Positions 15,573 to 24,489 of a stretch of DNA of 64,000 bases are shown piece by piece (within the stretch, counting starts at the first letter, position 1; every line of letters begins with the position of its first letter). The DNA lies in NCBI RefSeq assembly GCF_000832985.1, contig NZ_CP009920.1, positions 5,140,501 to 5,204,500 on the forward strand. Direction: 5' to 3'. The notes under the pieces are model-generated. The model did no database searches and was not told where the DNA came from. It worked only from the letters and a program-made list of their open reading frames with translations. The stretch comes from Priestia megaterium NBRC 15308 = ATCC 14581. Its GTDB lineage: Bacteria; Bacillota; Bacilli; Bacillales; Bacillaceae_H. A program made the position numbers and the translations under genes.

Positions 15573-16559
15573 TTAGCTGCTGCTGCACCCACTCCCACAG
15601 CTGGAGCTTGAACAGCTGCTGCCGCTGTCATGATGGTGATGCCCTCCATCGTGTTGGTGATGGTGGCGATTGTCTTCCCATGGACTTGAACAGCTATAGC
15701 CGCTGTAAGAGGCTGTATCTCCCGCATACATCGTTTTTTTATATAGCAGCAGCTCATTCATATGGCTTGAAAAGTTGGCGGCTTTGTAGAGAGAATAAAA
15801 AACAAAACCTTGAAGAAGAAGTTCGTTTGATACATTTCCTTTTTTAGCCGTTTTTTTAAAATAAGTTGATCCGCCTGCTTTTTTTCTTTTTCGAGCAGCA
15901 TTGATTTCTTCTTTTAACGTTTGAATCAGGGCTCTCTGCAGTTTTTCCCATTTGCCGTTTCTTAAAAAATAGCGATCTAGTAATTCATCTTCTGACAATC
16001 TTTGAAAATCTTGAAGTGTACTTTTATCAAGCGGATGCTGAAAAAATTTCCCCCAAAGCAGTCGGCTGTTGCCCGTTATGTCAAACAAATGAGCATACAT
16101 CCAATCGAAGAATGCTCGCTTATCCGGCTGTGGTGATGGCGTAGTGTCTACATTTGGCTGGTGATGCAAAAAACGGTCAAAAAAACGGTCTGTAAAACGC
16201 CCGTAATCCACTGTAAACATGATCATTTCGTGCCACACTTCATCTACTTTTGCACTAAACATCGGTACGTCTTTGATGACTGCATTTAATAAAAAGTAGC
16301 GCTTCATCTCAAAAAACGTCCATTCTACTTCATCGTCTTTTGTATTTCGCCCTTGCATACGCTGTTTCACCTGTTGAACATAGGCTTTCGGTAAAGAATC
16401 TTCTAGTGAATGAACAATATCTTCAAAACCATTACCTTCATGTATTCCGAGCTCATCTGGAAGCTCCTCTTTATACAAGCGAAATCCCCTTGGCTTTCCA
16501 ATCCCTTTAATAATCAAAGCTAAAAGAATTACCGCTCCTACTATAATTGCTGTTATCAT
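15573..16559 (-). CDS. GRDP-like membrane-anchored protein with a His/Cys/Ser-rich tail
   Basis: A 328-residue protein with one N-terminal hydrophobic segment (about 2-18). The central region (about 70-200) has the signature of the glycine-rich-domain-protein-like family: KRYFLL, VDEVWHEMIMFT with a conserved Trp-His-Glu, then repeated Phe/Arg/Asp. The last 45 residues are very low complexity with eight His in two runs and four Cys set among Ser/Gly. Such a tail could bind Zn, Ni or Cu. Function is unknown; placement of the bulk in the cytoplasm or outside cannot be decided. AGGGGG ribosome site precedes the ATG. Confidence 0.6.
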   Translation of the reverse strand: MITAIIVGAVILLALIIKGIGKPRGFRLYKEELPDELGIHEGNGFEDIVHSLEDSLPKAYVQQVKQRMQGRNTKDDEVEWTFFEMKRYFLLNAVIKDVPMFSAKVDEVWHEMIMFTVDYGRFTDRFFDRFLHHQPNVDTTPSPQPDKRAFFDWMYAHLFDITGNSRLLWGKFFQHPLDKSTLQDFQRLSEDELLDRYFLRNGKWEKLQRALIQTLKEEINAARKRKKAGGSTYFKKTAKKGNVSNELLLQGFVFYSLYKAANFSSHMNELLLYKKTMYAGDTASYSGYSCSSPWEDNRHHHQHDGGHHHHDSGSSCSSSSCGSGCSSS

Positions 16560-16622
16560 CTTTTTCCCCCTATACGGTGTCTATATATTCAATATTTTAC
16601 CACATTCGTAAAATACAAAAAA

Positions 16623-16645
16623 AGAGCTCAATTAACTTGAGCTCT
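16623..16645 (-). terminator. terminator overlapping the stop of the next gene
   Basis: Nine-bp stem AGAGCTCAA / TTGAGCTCT with an A-run on the left (T-run leftward). Confidence 0.75.
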
Positions 16646-17051
16646 CGTCATCATCGGGCATCTCGTCTACCTTTTCTACTTTGACTAGACCTTTGGTGCT
16701 ATATTCAAGATCAAAGTATGCTTTAACGATATCCCCTTTTTTCAAATTGCTTGGAATCGGTTCATTTAAATTTTTATCGGAAAATTTAATGCCCGTTCCT
16801 TCTTTTGTTGTTCCGCTGTATGTACCATTTTCGATTTTTTCAATAGTAATATAATACACTCGATATTTGTGCGCTTCCTCGTCGCCCTTTGCTTTTTCTT
16901 TAACGGTTTCTTGTTCAGGGAGCTTACTCAGTGTTTCTTGGGCCTGTTCGGAAGTCGGCTCTGCTGATCGATTTATGAATTGCATCACAACTAACACTAA
17001 ACATATAACTACTAAAACTAATAATAATATCTTTTTTGCTGATAAAGACAA
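16632..17051 (-). CDS. membrane-anchored hypothetical protein
   Basis: A 139-residue protein with one N-terminal transmembrane helix (about residues 8-26), a charged linker, and a C-terminal domain of about 80 residues with beta-strand spacing and a very acidic end. No family was recognised; the C-terminal part resembles small OB-like or YxeA-like exported domains only loosely. The frame is open to a GTG at 17093, but the ribosome site AAGGAGG lies inside that extension, nine bases before a TTG at 17051, which gives a normal membrane-anchor N-terminus. Confidence 0.55.
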   Translation of the reverse strand: MSLSAKKILLLVLVVICLVLVVMQFINRSAEPTSEQAQETLSKLPEQETVKEKAKGDEEAHKYRVYYITIEKIENGTYSGTTKEGTGIKFSDKNLNEPIPSNLKKGDIVKAYFDLEYSTKGLVKVEKVDEMPDDDESSS

Positions 17052-17458
17052 TGAACTGTGCCTCCTTACACCTTTATGTATATCATGCTGCACACAAGAG
17101 ATTATACACGATAAAGGATTAGAAATTGGAATAAATTCTATAAAAATAGTAAAAATATGAAAAAGTACCTAGAATTTTTTACGCTTTTCTGCACTTTTTT
17201 GAGATAAAAAAGAAATTTGGTACCTTATCCTTAAATTGTAACTGATTCACTTCATTTTCGAAAAGAGTTTTGACCATTTTGTCGTAAAAAAGTCATAATA
17301 AGAAGGAATATCACACCATATTGTCGAACGTATGTATATACTTATAATGAACTGCCGAACTGCTTTTCTCTACCCTCATTGTTGAGGCAATATGGCAACT
17401 GAAACAGCTTGCTGTTAAATTCAGATTACACATCTATACTCAGGAGGTGGAATGCAAA
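17052..17458. other. divergent intergenic region with a structured leader
   Basis: About 400 bases between divergent genes. A rightward promoter lies at 17321-17348. The 100-base leader after it can form short stems (CCTCA/TGAGG at 17374-17387, AACAGC/GCTGTT at 17403-17416). No riboswitch class was recognised. Confidence 0.45.
17321..17348 (+). promoter_or_regulatory. sigma-A-like promoter
   Basis: -35 TTGTCG at 17321-17326, perfect -10 TATAAT at 17343-17348, 16-base spacer, upstream of the membrane protein gene at 17459. Confidence 0.55.
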
Positions 17459-17950
17459 ATGATGTTTGCACTTATTGTTGTGGTTGGTATCGTAGCACTT
17501 GGCGTAGCTAGCTTCTACGTCATTAAGCGGCCTCAAGGCGCTGTTGATCCTGAGGATCGCAAACCGCTTGTTTCTGTAAACGGGCATGTTAAATTTGCAG
17601 AAGGAATTAATCAAATTTCCATATCTAAAATTGACATGTACGATCAGCGTCTTGTTATCAATCAAGTAGCTATTATTCCATTTAACCGTATTCAACGAGC
17701 AGAATTTTCAAAGGTTGTCAAAAATGAAAAAGGCCTTCACGGAGCTCCTGTTCAACGCTATTTCGGTGAATTAACCATTCATTTCACAGATAAGAACGGG
17801 CAAGAAACATACATTAGCTGTGAAACACCGAAAAAAAATCAATTTCACCTCATCTACCAGTACGATTTAATGAAAAGACAATTAAATAAGCGTCTGGGTC
17901 TTGAAGATCTGCAGCCTTACCTTACTCTTCAAGAACCATACGAACTATAA
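17459..17950 (+). CDS. membrane-anchored hypothetical protein
   Basis: A 163-residue protein with an N-terminal transmembrane helix (about residues 2-20) and a soluble C-terminal part of mixed strands and a final amphipathic helix. The pattern looks like a PH-like small domain, but I did not recognise a family. An in-frame GTG lies at 17447, inside the AGGAGGTGG ribosome site, so the ATG at 17459 is the likely start. The next small gene (18031) follows on the same strand. Confidence 0.55.
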   Translation: MMFALIVVVGIVALGVASFYVIKRPQGAVDPEDRKPLVSVNGHVKFAEGINQISISKIDMYDQRLVINQVAIIPFNRIQRAEFSKVVKNEKGLHGAPVQRYFGELTIHFTDKNGQETYISCETPKKNQFHLIYQYDLMKRQLNKRLGLEDLQPYLTLQEPYEL

Positions 17951-18030
17951 GAGAAAACCTCCCTTTTTCACATATTATTTCACTTCCCTGTACATACTAG
18001 AAGCGAAACTGAAAATGGGAGGTCATTCCA

Positions 18031-18165
18031 ATGGATTTCGTCCGTTTTTTGCAATATTTTTGTTCAATCGCCGGCGCTCTATGCTTAGGGTTTACCTACT
18101 ATCACATGTTCAAGCGTGACGCTCCGGTTAAAAAAGAAGAATCACAGCAAGGTGGAACTGACTAA
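18031..18165 (+). CDS. small single-pass membrane protein (44 aa)
   Basis: ATG with GGGAGG eight bases upstream. The product has a hydrophobic segment (about residues 4-25) with two Cys residues, then a basic/charged tail. A strong terminator overlaps the stop codon. The combination of ribosome site, clean frame and terminator makes this a real gene. Function unknown. Confidence 0.7.
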   Translation: MDFVRFLQYFCSIAGALCLGFTYYHMFKRDAPVKKEESQQGGTD

Positions 18166-18183
18166 CGTTCACCTTGTTTTTTT
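18149..18183 (+). terminator. terminator of the 44-aa protein gene
   Basis: Stem AAGGTGGAAC / GTTCACCTT with one bulge, followed by seven T. Confidence 0.8.
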
Positions 18184-18222
18184 ATGTGCAGGCATGTGTA
18201 CTTCGCATTTTGTGGTTGAAAG

Positions 18223-18585
18223 TTAGATTACTTTAATCATTTGTAAAATCACGGGTGATTTTTCTAAAGGAATATCCTCTGTGTTAATGATAAGAAGTCC
18301 TTTTTGGACGCTGTAATTGGAGGAAGGCTGTAACACACCGTTTATGAATAGATTACTGTACGAGTAGCTCTCAGGATCCAATATATGCTGAGTGCCGTAT
18401 TCTTTTAATGCATCTTGATCTGTAAAGATGCGCTTGCTGCCTCCGGCTACCGTATAGTATTCAAAGATGCGAACTTTTTTCGGAAATATATACCTGAATT
18501 CCTGCTGAGGCAACACGGGAAGCTTAATAAAAGGTGTTGAACAAGAGGTTGCATAGTGATTGCAGCCGTAAGATTTTTTCTTCAA
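18223..18585 (-). CDS. DUF4183 domain protein
   Basis: A 120-residue protein. The C-terminal half has the DUF4183 pattern: [11 protein letters not shown], followed by a strand, a Gly turn and a PLEKSPVIL strand. DUF4183 proteins are common in spore-forming Bacillus and are often linked to the spore surface; a role here is inferred only from family. The start is a TTG eight bases after AAGGAG. It is divergent from a second DUF4183 ORF only 53 bases away. Confidence 0.65.
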   Translation of the reverse strand: MKKKSYGCNHYATSCSTPFIKLPVLPQQEFRYIFPKKVRIFEYYTVAGGSKRIFTDQDALKEYGTQHILDPESYSYSNLFINGVLQPSSNYSVQKGLLIINTEDIPLEKSPVILQMIKVI

Positions 18586-18638
18586 GAAAAAATCTCCTTC
18601 ACAGATGTACTTAGTTATAGTCTTTAAGAATTAAATTT

Positions 18639-18893
18639 ATGCCTCTTCAAATTATGAAACTCGCTATAGCCGCTACTGCACTTCCAGCTTTAGCTACGGA
18701 TAACAGCTATTACAATGTATATATCAACGGCGTTTTACAAATGGCTGGCCTTTCTATATATACGCCAGGAGCTACGGGTGTCGGTTCTTTAGCTATTACT
18801 GTTCCTGCAGGATCCAGCGTTTTAACAGGTTCTCCTATAGTTTTAGAAGTTGTTAACTTTGCTCCTGATTCTACAACTGATGTACAAACTTAA
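18639..18893 (+). CDS. short DUF4183 domain protein, possibly decayed
   Basis: An 84-residue ORF that starts with the MPLQIMKL-type N-terminus typical of DUF4183 proteins and runs into YYNVYINGVLQ and a GSPIVLEVV end. The stretch between the N-terminus and the VYINGVLQ core is shorter than I remember for full members, and no ribosome site precedes the ATG. It may be translated poorly, or be a remnant left after an internal deletion. Confidence 0.5.
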   Translation: MPLQIMKLAIAATALPALATDNSYYNVYINGVLQMAGLSIYTPGATGVGSLAITVPAGSSVLTGSPIVLEVVNFAPDSTTDVQT

Positions 18894-18977
18894 AAATAAC
18901 TTGTTATCGTTTTATTTTAAAGCGTAATCGCGTGTAAGATATATGAAGTTTCAGTTTTACAGAAATTTAGTGGTCAT

Positions 18978-19016
18978 AATAAAAGCTTCTGCGGATGTAG
19001 CGCAGAAGCTTTTATT
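18978..19016. terminator. strong bidirectional terminator
   Basis: Sixteen-bp stem AATAAAAGCTTCTGCG / CGCAGAAGCTTTTATT between convergent genes. Confidence 0.9.
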
Positions 19017-19033
19017 ATTGTTATTTATTTAAT

Positions 19034-20266
19034 TCAAAACGCCCAGTTCCCTTTTCTAAACACAGGCTCGCTTGTGCCGTCAGCTTTGATGCCGTCGATG
19101 TCCATTTCAGCTGAGCCAATCATGAAGTCAACGTGGGTGATGCTGTCGTTTGCTCCGTTTTGTGACAGCTCTTCTTTAGACATCGTTTTTCCGCCTTCTA
19201 GACAGAAAGAGTACGAGCTGCCGATCGCTAAGTGGTTGGATGCATTTTCGTCAAACAGCGTGTTGTAGAAGATGATGTTTGACTGAGAAATTGGCGATTG
19301 ATGCGGTACTAAGGCTACTTCTCCTAAGTATTTGGCACCTTCATCTGTTTCAATTAGGTGCTTTAACGTTTCTTCGCCCTCTTCTGCTTTTACATCAACA
19401 ATTTTTCCATTTTCAAATGTTAACGTGAAGTTTTCAATTAAGTTTCCTGCGTAGCTAAGCGGTTTTGTGCTTGTTACTTGTCCGTTTACGCCGTCTTTTT
19501 TTGGAAGTGTGAATACTTCTTCTGTTGGCATATTGGCCATAAACGAGTTGCCGTCTTCATTAACACTGCCTGCGCCAACCCAAATATGTTTGTCAGGAAG
19601 CTCAATTGTTAAATCTGTTCCTGGCGCTTTATAGTGAAGCTTAGCAAATCTCTTTTCATTTAAAATGTCTACTTTTGTATGTAATGAAGCATTATGCTCT
19701 TCCCATGCAGCCACTGGATCTTCTTGGTCTACGCGCACGGATTTAAAAATAGCTTCCCACAGTTTTTCTTGCTGCTGTTCTTCTGGAACGTCAGGAAATA
19801 CTTTTGCTGCCCAGTCTTTTGAAGGAACAGCTACAATGGACCAGCTGATTTTATCGGATTGGATCGCTTCACGGAATTTTTTCATTGCTTTTCCGCTTAC
19901 TTTTTGGAAAGCAGCAATACGTTTGCCATCTACTCCTTTTAGTAAGTCAGGGCCGCTTGAAATCACAGATAAAACAGCGCCTCCGTTTTTCACAAGCTCT
20001 TCTCTTGCTTGAGCTTTCCAAGCAGGAAATTCACTAAATACAGATTCATCCGCTTTTTCATATTTCAAACGAACTAAATGATCGTCATGCCAGTCTACAT
20101 CAACAGACTTTGCTCCGGCTTCGTATGCTTTTTTCGCAATTTCACGAACAAAATCAGCGGAAGAAATATCGGCATTAATGTTTAATATTTGCCCTTTTTG
20201 AATGTTTACACCGACTTTTACAGCTAGCTCGGCATACTTTTCAATATTGCGCTCAAACTGTTCCAT
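19034..20266 (-). CDS. ampS: aminopeptidase, M29 family
   Basis: Cytoplasmic metallo-aminopeptidase of the AmpS/PepS/aminopeptidase T family with a two-metal centre. The 410-residue length is normal. Signature parts are the N-terminal VNIQKGQ and DWHDD segments, the NMPTEEVFTLP metal-ligand motif (about residue 245-255), the ALVPHQSPIS segment, the NHLAIGSSY segment, and the C-terminal THVDFMIGS motif with the metal His and Asp. It releases N-terminal residues from peptides. ATG with AAAGGAG upstream; monocistronic. Confidence 0.92.
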   Translation of the reverse strand: MEQFERNIEKYAELAVKVGVNIQKGQILNINADISSADFVREIAKKAYEAGAKSVDVDWHDDHLVRLKYEKADESVFSEFPAWKAQAREELVKNGGAVLSVISSGPDLLKGVDGKRIAAFQKVSGKAMKKFREAIQSDKISWSIVAVPSKDWAAKVFPDVPEEQQQEKLWEAIFKSVRVDQEDPVAAWEEHNASLHTKVDILNEKRFAKLHYKAPGTDLTIELPDKHIWVGAGSVNEDGNSFMANMPTEEVFTLPKKDGVNGQVTSTKPLSYAGNLIENFTLTFENGKIVDVKAEEGEETLKHLIETDEGAKYLGEVALVPHQSPISQSNIIFYNTLFDENASNHLAIGSSYSFCLEGGKTMSKEELSQNGANDSITHVDFMIGSAEMDIDGIKADGTSEPVFRKGNWAF

Positions 20267-20389
20267 AATTTATCTCCTTTACGTATATATTCTAACGACT
20301 TTATTGTATCATGAATAAAACATCAATTAAAAATCCTAGCCTATAGTTTACATAATATAATTACGTTATTTTACAGATTATTATATAGC

Positions 20390-20424
20390 AAAAGTTTGTT
20401 CTCTAAGAATCAGAACAAACTTTT
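20390..20424 (-). terminator. terminator of the IclR gene
   Basis: Thirteen-bp stem AAAAGTTTGTTCT / AGAACAAACTTTT overlapping the stop codon. Confidence 0.8.
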
Positions 20425-21204
20425 GTCTTTCACAGATTCAGTTTTGTAGCCGAGCCGCTCCGAAATGTTCTTGCCTATATCAACCATGCGTTCTTGAAAA
20501 TACGTTAATCGCTCATTTGTCATACGCATGGTAGCACCGGAAATGCTGACTGCGGCAACGACTTGACCAAGGTGATCAAAAATAGGCGCTGCGATGCAGG
20601 TAATTCCATATTCATTTTCTTCTAAATCCAGCGCATATCCTTTTTGTTTTACTTCTGAAAGTTCTCGAAGAAAGCTTTCTTCATCTGTAATGGTGTGATC
20701 GGTATGAGCGGGTAAGCCTTTTCTTTCAAGAATGCTTGTTACCGTGTTAAGCGGTAAAAAAGCTAGGATAGCTTTACCGACAGACGTGCAGTGCATAGGG
20801 GCTCTTTTCCCCACTTTTGAATGCATGCGCAGCGTCTGATTGCCTTCTAATTTTTCAATATACACTACTTCACCTTGATCGTAGACAACAAGATGAATAA
20901 CTTCATTTGTTTCACTTTCAAGTTCTTGCAAAAACGGCTTTGCTTCCGTTCGTAAATCAATAGAATCTAAAAGCTTTGAACTTACTTCTAAAAACTTATA
21001 CCCAAGCTTGTACCGCCCGGTTTCTTGATCTTGTTCAATATAGCCGTACTGAGCAAGAGTAGTTAGAATACGGTATACGGAGCTTTTGTTGATGTCCATT
21101 TGCTTTGCAATTTCTGTGACGCCTACCCCTTCTCTTTCCATACTGACAATTGTGACGATATCCAACGCCCGGCTTACAGACTTCACCATATTTTCTCTCT
21201 CCAT
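20410..21204 (-). CDS. IclR family transcriptional regulator
   Basis: A 264-residue regulator: N-terminal winged helix (about 5-65, with the helix-turn-helix EIAKQMDINKSSVYRIL) and C-terminal IclR effector domain with the hallmark GKAILAF and ISGATMRM segments. It is the last gene of the leftward glycolate block, 51 bases after the FAH-family gene. By position it probably senses glyoxylate, glycolate or a related acid; known relatives (IclR, AllR, GclR) bind glyoxylate or pyruvate. The ATG at 21204 has GGAG eight bases upstream; the open frame to 21243 has no such site. Confidence 0.88.
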   Translation of the reverse strand: MERENMVKSVSRALDIVTIVSMEREGVGVTEIAKQMDINKSSVYRILTTLAQYGYIEQDQETGRYKLGYKFLEVSSKLLDSIDLRTEAKPFLQELESETNEVIHLVVYDQGEVVYIEKLEGNQTLRMHSKVGKRAPMHCTSVGKAILAFLPLNTVTSILERKGLPAHTDHTITDEESFLRELSEVKQKGYALDLEENEYGITCIAAPIFDHLGQVVAAVSISGATMRMTNERLTYFQERMVDIGKNISERLGYKTESVKDKSLF

Positions 21205-21255
21205 TTTTTTCTCTCCTTTATGTGTCGTGTTACTGCCGGGCATTTTTTATCACTC

Positions 21256-22032
21256 TTATACGTTTACACGTTCTTTCTCTGCAGCAAACGGATTTTGGAG
21301 GGTTCCAATTTCTCGGATGGTGCATTCAATGATATCGTTTGCGCTTACCAGCTCCGCGCCGACCGGACTTCCTGTTAAAACCACATCTCCCGGCTTAAGG
21401 GTCATAACAGTAGAAAGGTAAGCGATCATTTGCTCAACGGAAATAATCATTAAATCTGTCGAGCTATTTTGTTTTTCAACGCCATTTAAAAACGCTTTTA
21501 CATGAATGGATTTAAAATCAAGCTCCGTTTCGATTACGGGGCCAAGAGGGGTAAATGAATCAAAGGATTTTCCAATGGTCCAGTGCCCGTCTTCATGAAA
21601 ATAATCCGGAGCCGTTACATCGTTTCCAATTGTATACCCAAATATATAGTCCAGCACGTCTTCTTTTGCGATGTTCTTCGCTTCTTTTCCAATAACAACC
21701 GCAAGCTCGGATTCAAACTTGACGTGCTTAATCGCGGTTGGAATGACAATGGCATCGTTTGGACCGATCACAGAGGATGTGGGCTTAAAAAAGAAGACAG
21801 GAATAGAAGGCATTTCTCTTGGCAGCTCCGACTTTGCAGCCGCATAATTTGCGCCTATTCCAATAATTTGATTCGGCTCTAAAGGAGCCAAAAGCCTTAC
21901 TTCACTCGGTGAAAAAGTCTGCCCTGTATAGTCCCATTTCTCAAATATATTTCCTTTAATGACGCTGATCGTATTCTCTTTTAGTACACCTGTATGACGG
22001 CTATCTTGTACAGCGAACCTTACAAATTTCAT
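21256..22032 (-). CDS. fumarylacetoacetate hydrolase (FAH) family protein
   Basis: A 258-residue FAH-fold enzyme. The metal ligands are seen in FESELAVVIG (about residues 107-116, the E-x-E pair) and in the GYTIGNDVTAPD Asp. The C-terminal LKPGDVVLTGSPVG motif is typical. Family members act as acylpyruvases, oxaloacetate decarboxylases or C-C hydrolases. Next to malate synthase and glycolate oxidase, an oxoacid-handling role such as oxaloacetate decarboxylation is plausible but not shown. Ribosome site AAAGGAG. Confidence 0.85.
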   Translation of the reverse strand: MKFVRFAVQDSRHTGVLKENTISVIKGNIFEKWDYTGQTFSPSEVRLLAPLEPNQIIGIGANYAAAKSELPREMPSIPVFFFKPTSSVIGPNDAIVIPTAIKHVKFESELAVVIGKEAKNIAKEDVLDYIFGYTIGNDVTAPDYFHEDGHWTIGKSFDSFTPLGPVIETELDFKSIHVKAFLNGVEKQNSSTDLMIISVEQMIAYLSTVMTLKPGDVVLTGSPVGAELVSANDIIECTIREIGTLQNPFAAEKERVNV

Positions 22033-22139
22033 AACATAGCTCCTTTTCCCATTTGCTTAATTTTAATAAGAATAGTAGATAGTCAGATTCTGAAGGTGTA
22101 AGTACAGCCTGCCATCCCTATGCTGACAGGCCGTTTGTT

Positions 22140-24317
22140 TTACTGTTTTATAGCTGCTTTTGCCTTTGCTTCTATACGGCTGCGGTGTAAAATGGGCTCC
22201 GTATAGCCGTTTGGCTGATCGTAGCCTTGAAATACTAAATCGCAGGCTGCTTGAAAAGCAATGGATGCGCTGTAGTTCGGTGCCATTGGCTGATACAGAG
22301 GATCATTTTCATTTTGTTGATCCACTACTTTTGCCATTCGCTTGAGCGTCTCCGTTACTTGTTCCTTTGTACAAATTCCATGATGAAGCCAGTTAGCTAC
22401 GTGCTGACTAGAAATACGAAGCGTTGCCCGGTCTTCCATTAGCCCTACATTATTAATATCCGGTACTTTTGAACACCCTACTCCTTGGTCGACCCACCTT
22501 ACTACATAACCAAGTATTCCTTGAGCGTTGTTGTCGAGCTCCTGCTGAATTTCATCTTTGCTCCAATTTGGTTTTTCTGCCACAGGAATTTGCAAAATGT
22601 CATCTTGTAAATCAGTAGACTGAGTAAGCAATTCGTTTTGAACATCTCTTACATCAATTTGATGATAGTGAAGAGCATGAAGCGTTGCTGCGGTTGGTGA
22701 AGGCACCCATGCCGTATTCGCTCCTGCTTTTAAATGTCCTACTTTTTGTTTAAGCATTTCCGCCATCATATCCGGCATTGCCCACATTCCTTTTCCGATT
22801 TGAGCGCGCCCTTGGAATCCGCTTGCTAATCCTACATTTACATTAGACTGCTCGTAGCCTTGAAGCCATTTAGACGTTTTCATATCATTTTTACGAATAA
22901 CAGCGCCCGCTTCCATTGAGGTATGAATTTCGTCACCCGTTCGATCCAAGAATCCAGTATTAATAAAAGCCACTCGTTCTTTTACTTCTTTGATACACGC
23001 TTTTAAATTAAGCGTCGTGCGGCGCTCTTCGTCCATTACGCCAATTTTAATTGTATGACGCTCAAGCCCTAGCATATCTTCAATTGAATTAAATAGCGTA
23101 TTGGCAAAAGCTACTTCTTTGGAGCCGTGCATTTTCGGTTTAACGATATAGATAGAGCTCTTTTTAGAATTTTGATACGTACCGTTTTTAAGCAAGGTGT
23201 GTTTGGCAATTAAACTAGTAATCACGCTGTCTAAAATACCTTCATAGATTTCGTTGCCATTTCGATCTAAAACAGCGCTGTTTGTCATTAAATGTCCAAC
23301 GTTTCGAACAAACATAAGCGAACGGCCAGACAGTGAAATCTTTTTCTTGTCCGGAGAAATATAGGTACGGTCTGGATTTAAACGCCTTGTCATGTTTTGA
23401 CTTCCTTTTTTAAAAGTAGACGTCAAATCACCTTTCATTAATCCCAGCCAGTTGCGGTAAACATCTACTTTATCTTCTGCGTCTACTGCCGCTACTGAAT
23501 CTTCACAGTCCATAATCGTCGTAAGAGCTGCTTCCATTAAAATATCTTTTACACCCGCATCGTCTGTTTTACCAATCGAATCCGTACGGTCAATTTGAAC
23601 TTCAAAATGCAGGCCGTTGTTTTTGAATAAAAGAGCATCAGGGCTTTCTTCTTCCCCTTGATACCCTACAAATTTCTCTTCTTCCTGTAATTCGGTTAAA
23701 CTGCCATCGTTTAATTGAGCGACAAGCTTTCCATTTTCAAGGCTGTACTGAACCACTTCCGCATGAGAAGACTGAACGAGCGGAACAACTTCATTAAGAA
23801 AATTCTTCGCAAACGCAATAACTTTTTCTCCTCGAATTGGATTATAAGAACTCGTGCGCGAAGCTCCATTTTCTTCACTGATTGCATCAGTACCGTAAAG
23901 AGCATCATAGAGACTTCCCCAACGTGCATTAGCAGCGTTAATAGCGTACCGGGCGTTATTTACTGGTACAACAAGCTGTGGTCCTGCCTGATAGGCAATT
24001 TCGCTGTCTACTCCTTCTGTACCAATAAGAAAATCTTCTGTCTTGCCTTCTAAATAGCCAATTCTCGTTAAAAACGATTTGTATTCGCTAAAGTCACCGT
24101 CAGGGTTTTCTTGATGCCACGCATTAATTTGAGCTTGCAGCTGATCACGCTTTTCTAACAAACGTTTATTTACGGGTGTTAACTTGGTTACTAACGCTTC
24201 AAAATCAGACCAAAAATTTTCTGTACTTAGGCCGCTGCCCGGAATAGCTTCCTCATTGATAAATTGATAGAGAACTGGAGCTACTTTCAGATTTCCAACT
24301 TGTTTATAGTTTGTCAC
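22140..24317 (-). CDS. glcB: malate synthase G
   Basis: Condenses glyoxylate with acetyl-CoA to malate. The 725-residue length is that of the G isoform. Family motifs are [15 protein letters not shown] (about residue 270-284), the RNVGHLMT segment, and the [22 protein letters not shown] region with the glyoxylate/Mg ligands. The start is GTG nine bases after GGAGG. A weak cre-like site lies 40 bases upstream. It lies between glcD and the FAH/IclR pair on the same strand and consumes the glyoxylate that glycolate oxidase makes. Confidence 0.95.
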   Translation of the reverse strand: MTNYKQVGNLKVAPVLYQFINEEAIPGSGLSTENFWSDFEALVTKLTPVNKRLLEKRDQLQAQINAWHQENPDGDFSEYKSFLTRIGYLEGKTEDFLIGTEGVDSEIAYQAGPQLVVPVNNARYAINAANARWGSLYDALYGTDAISEENGASRTSSYNPIRGEKVIAFAKNFLNEVVPLVQSSHAEVVQYSLENGKLVAQLNDGSLTELQEEEKFVGYQGEEESPDALLFKNNGLHFEVQIDRTDSIGKTDDAGVKDILMEAALTTIMDCEDSVAAVDAEDKVDVYRNWLGLMKGDLTSTFKKGSQNMTRRLNPDRTYISPDKKKISLSGRSLMFVRNVGHLMTNSAVLDRNGNEIYEGILDSVITSLIAKHTLLKNGTYQNSKKSSIYIVKPKMHGSKEVAFANTLFNSIEDMLGLERHTIKIGVMDEERRTTLNLKACIKEVKERVAFINTGFLDRTGDEIHTSMEAGAVIRKNDMKTSKWLQGYEQSNVNVGLASGFQGRAQIGKGMWAMPDMMAEMLKQKVGHLKAGANTAWVPSPTAATLHALHYHQIDVRDVQNELLTQSTDLQDDILQIPVAEKPNWSKDEIQQELDNNAQGILGYVVRWVDQGVGCSKVPDINNVGLMEDRATLRISSQHVANWLHHGICTKEQVTETLKRMAKVVDQQNENDPLYQPMAPNYSASIAFQAACDLVFQGYDQPNGYTEPILHRSRIEAKAKAAIKQ

Positions 24318-24356
24318 CGTCTGTTTCCTCCTCTTACTCTTTTACATTTTTAAATT

Positions 24357-24370
24357 TGGACGCGCTTTCA
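24357..24370 (-). promoter_or_regulatory. weak cre-like site upstream of glcB
   Basis: TGGACGCGCTTTCA matches 12 of 14 cre positions and lies 40 bases before the glcB start. Confidence 0.3.
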
Positions 24371-24489
24371 TTCCTTTTTGCCAAAAATGGTTAAGACGAA
24401 CATATGCGGTTCTGTTTCTTATTACGAAACAGTGTTTTATTTTTGTTAAAAAAATCATATCATCGAGCGAATATATTTTCAAGAATTTT

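Noticed and set aside
22109-22133. Terminator after glcB
   Set aside because: GCCTG/CAGGC pairing is only five bp and the following leftward run (TGTACTT) is not T-rich.
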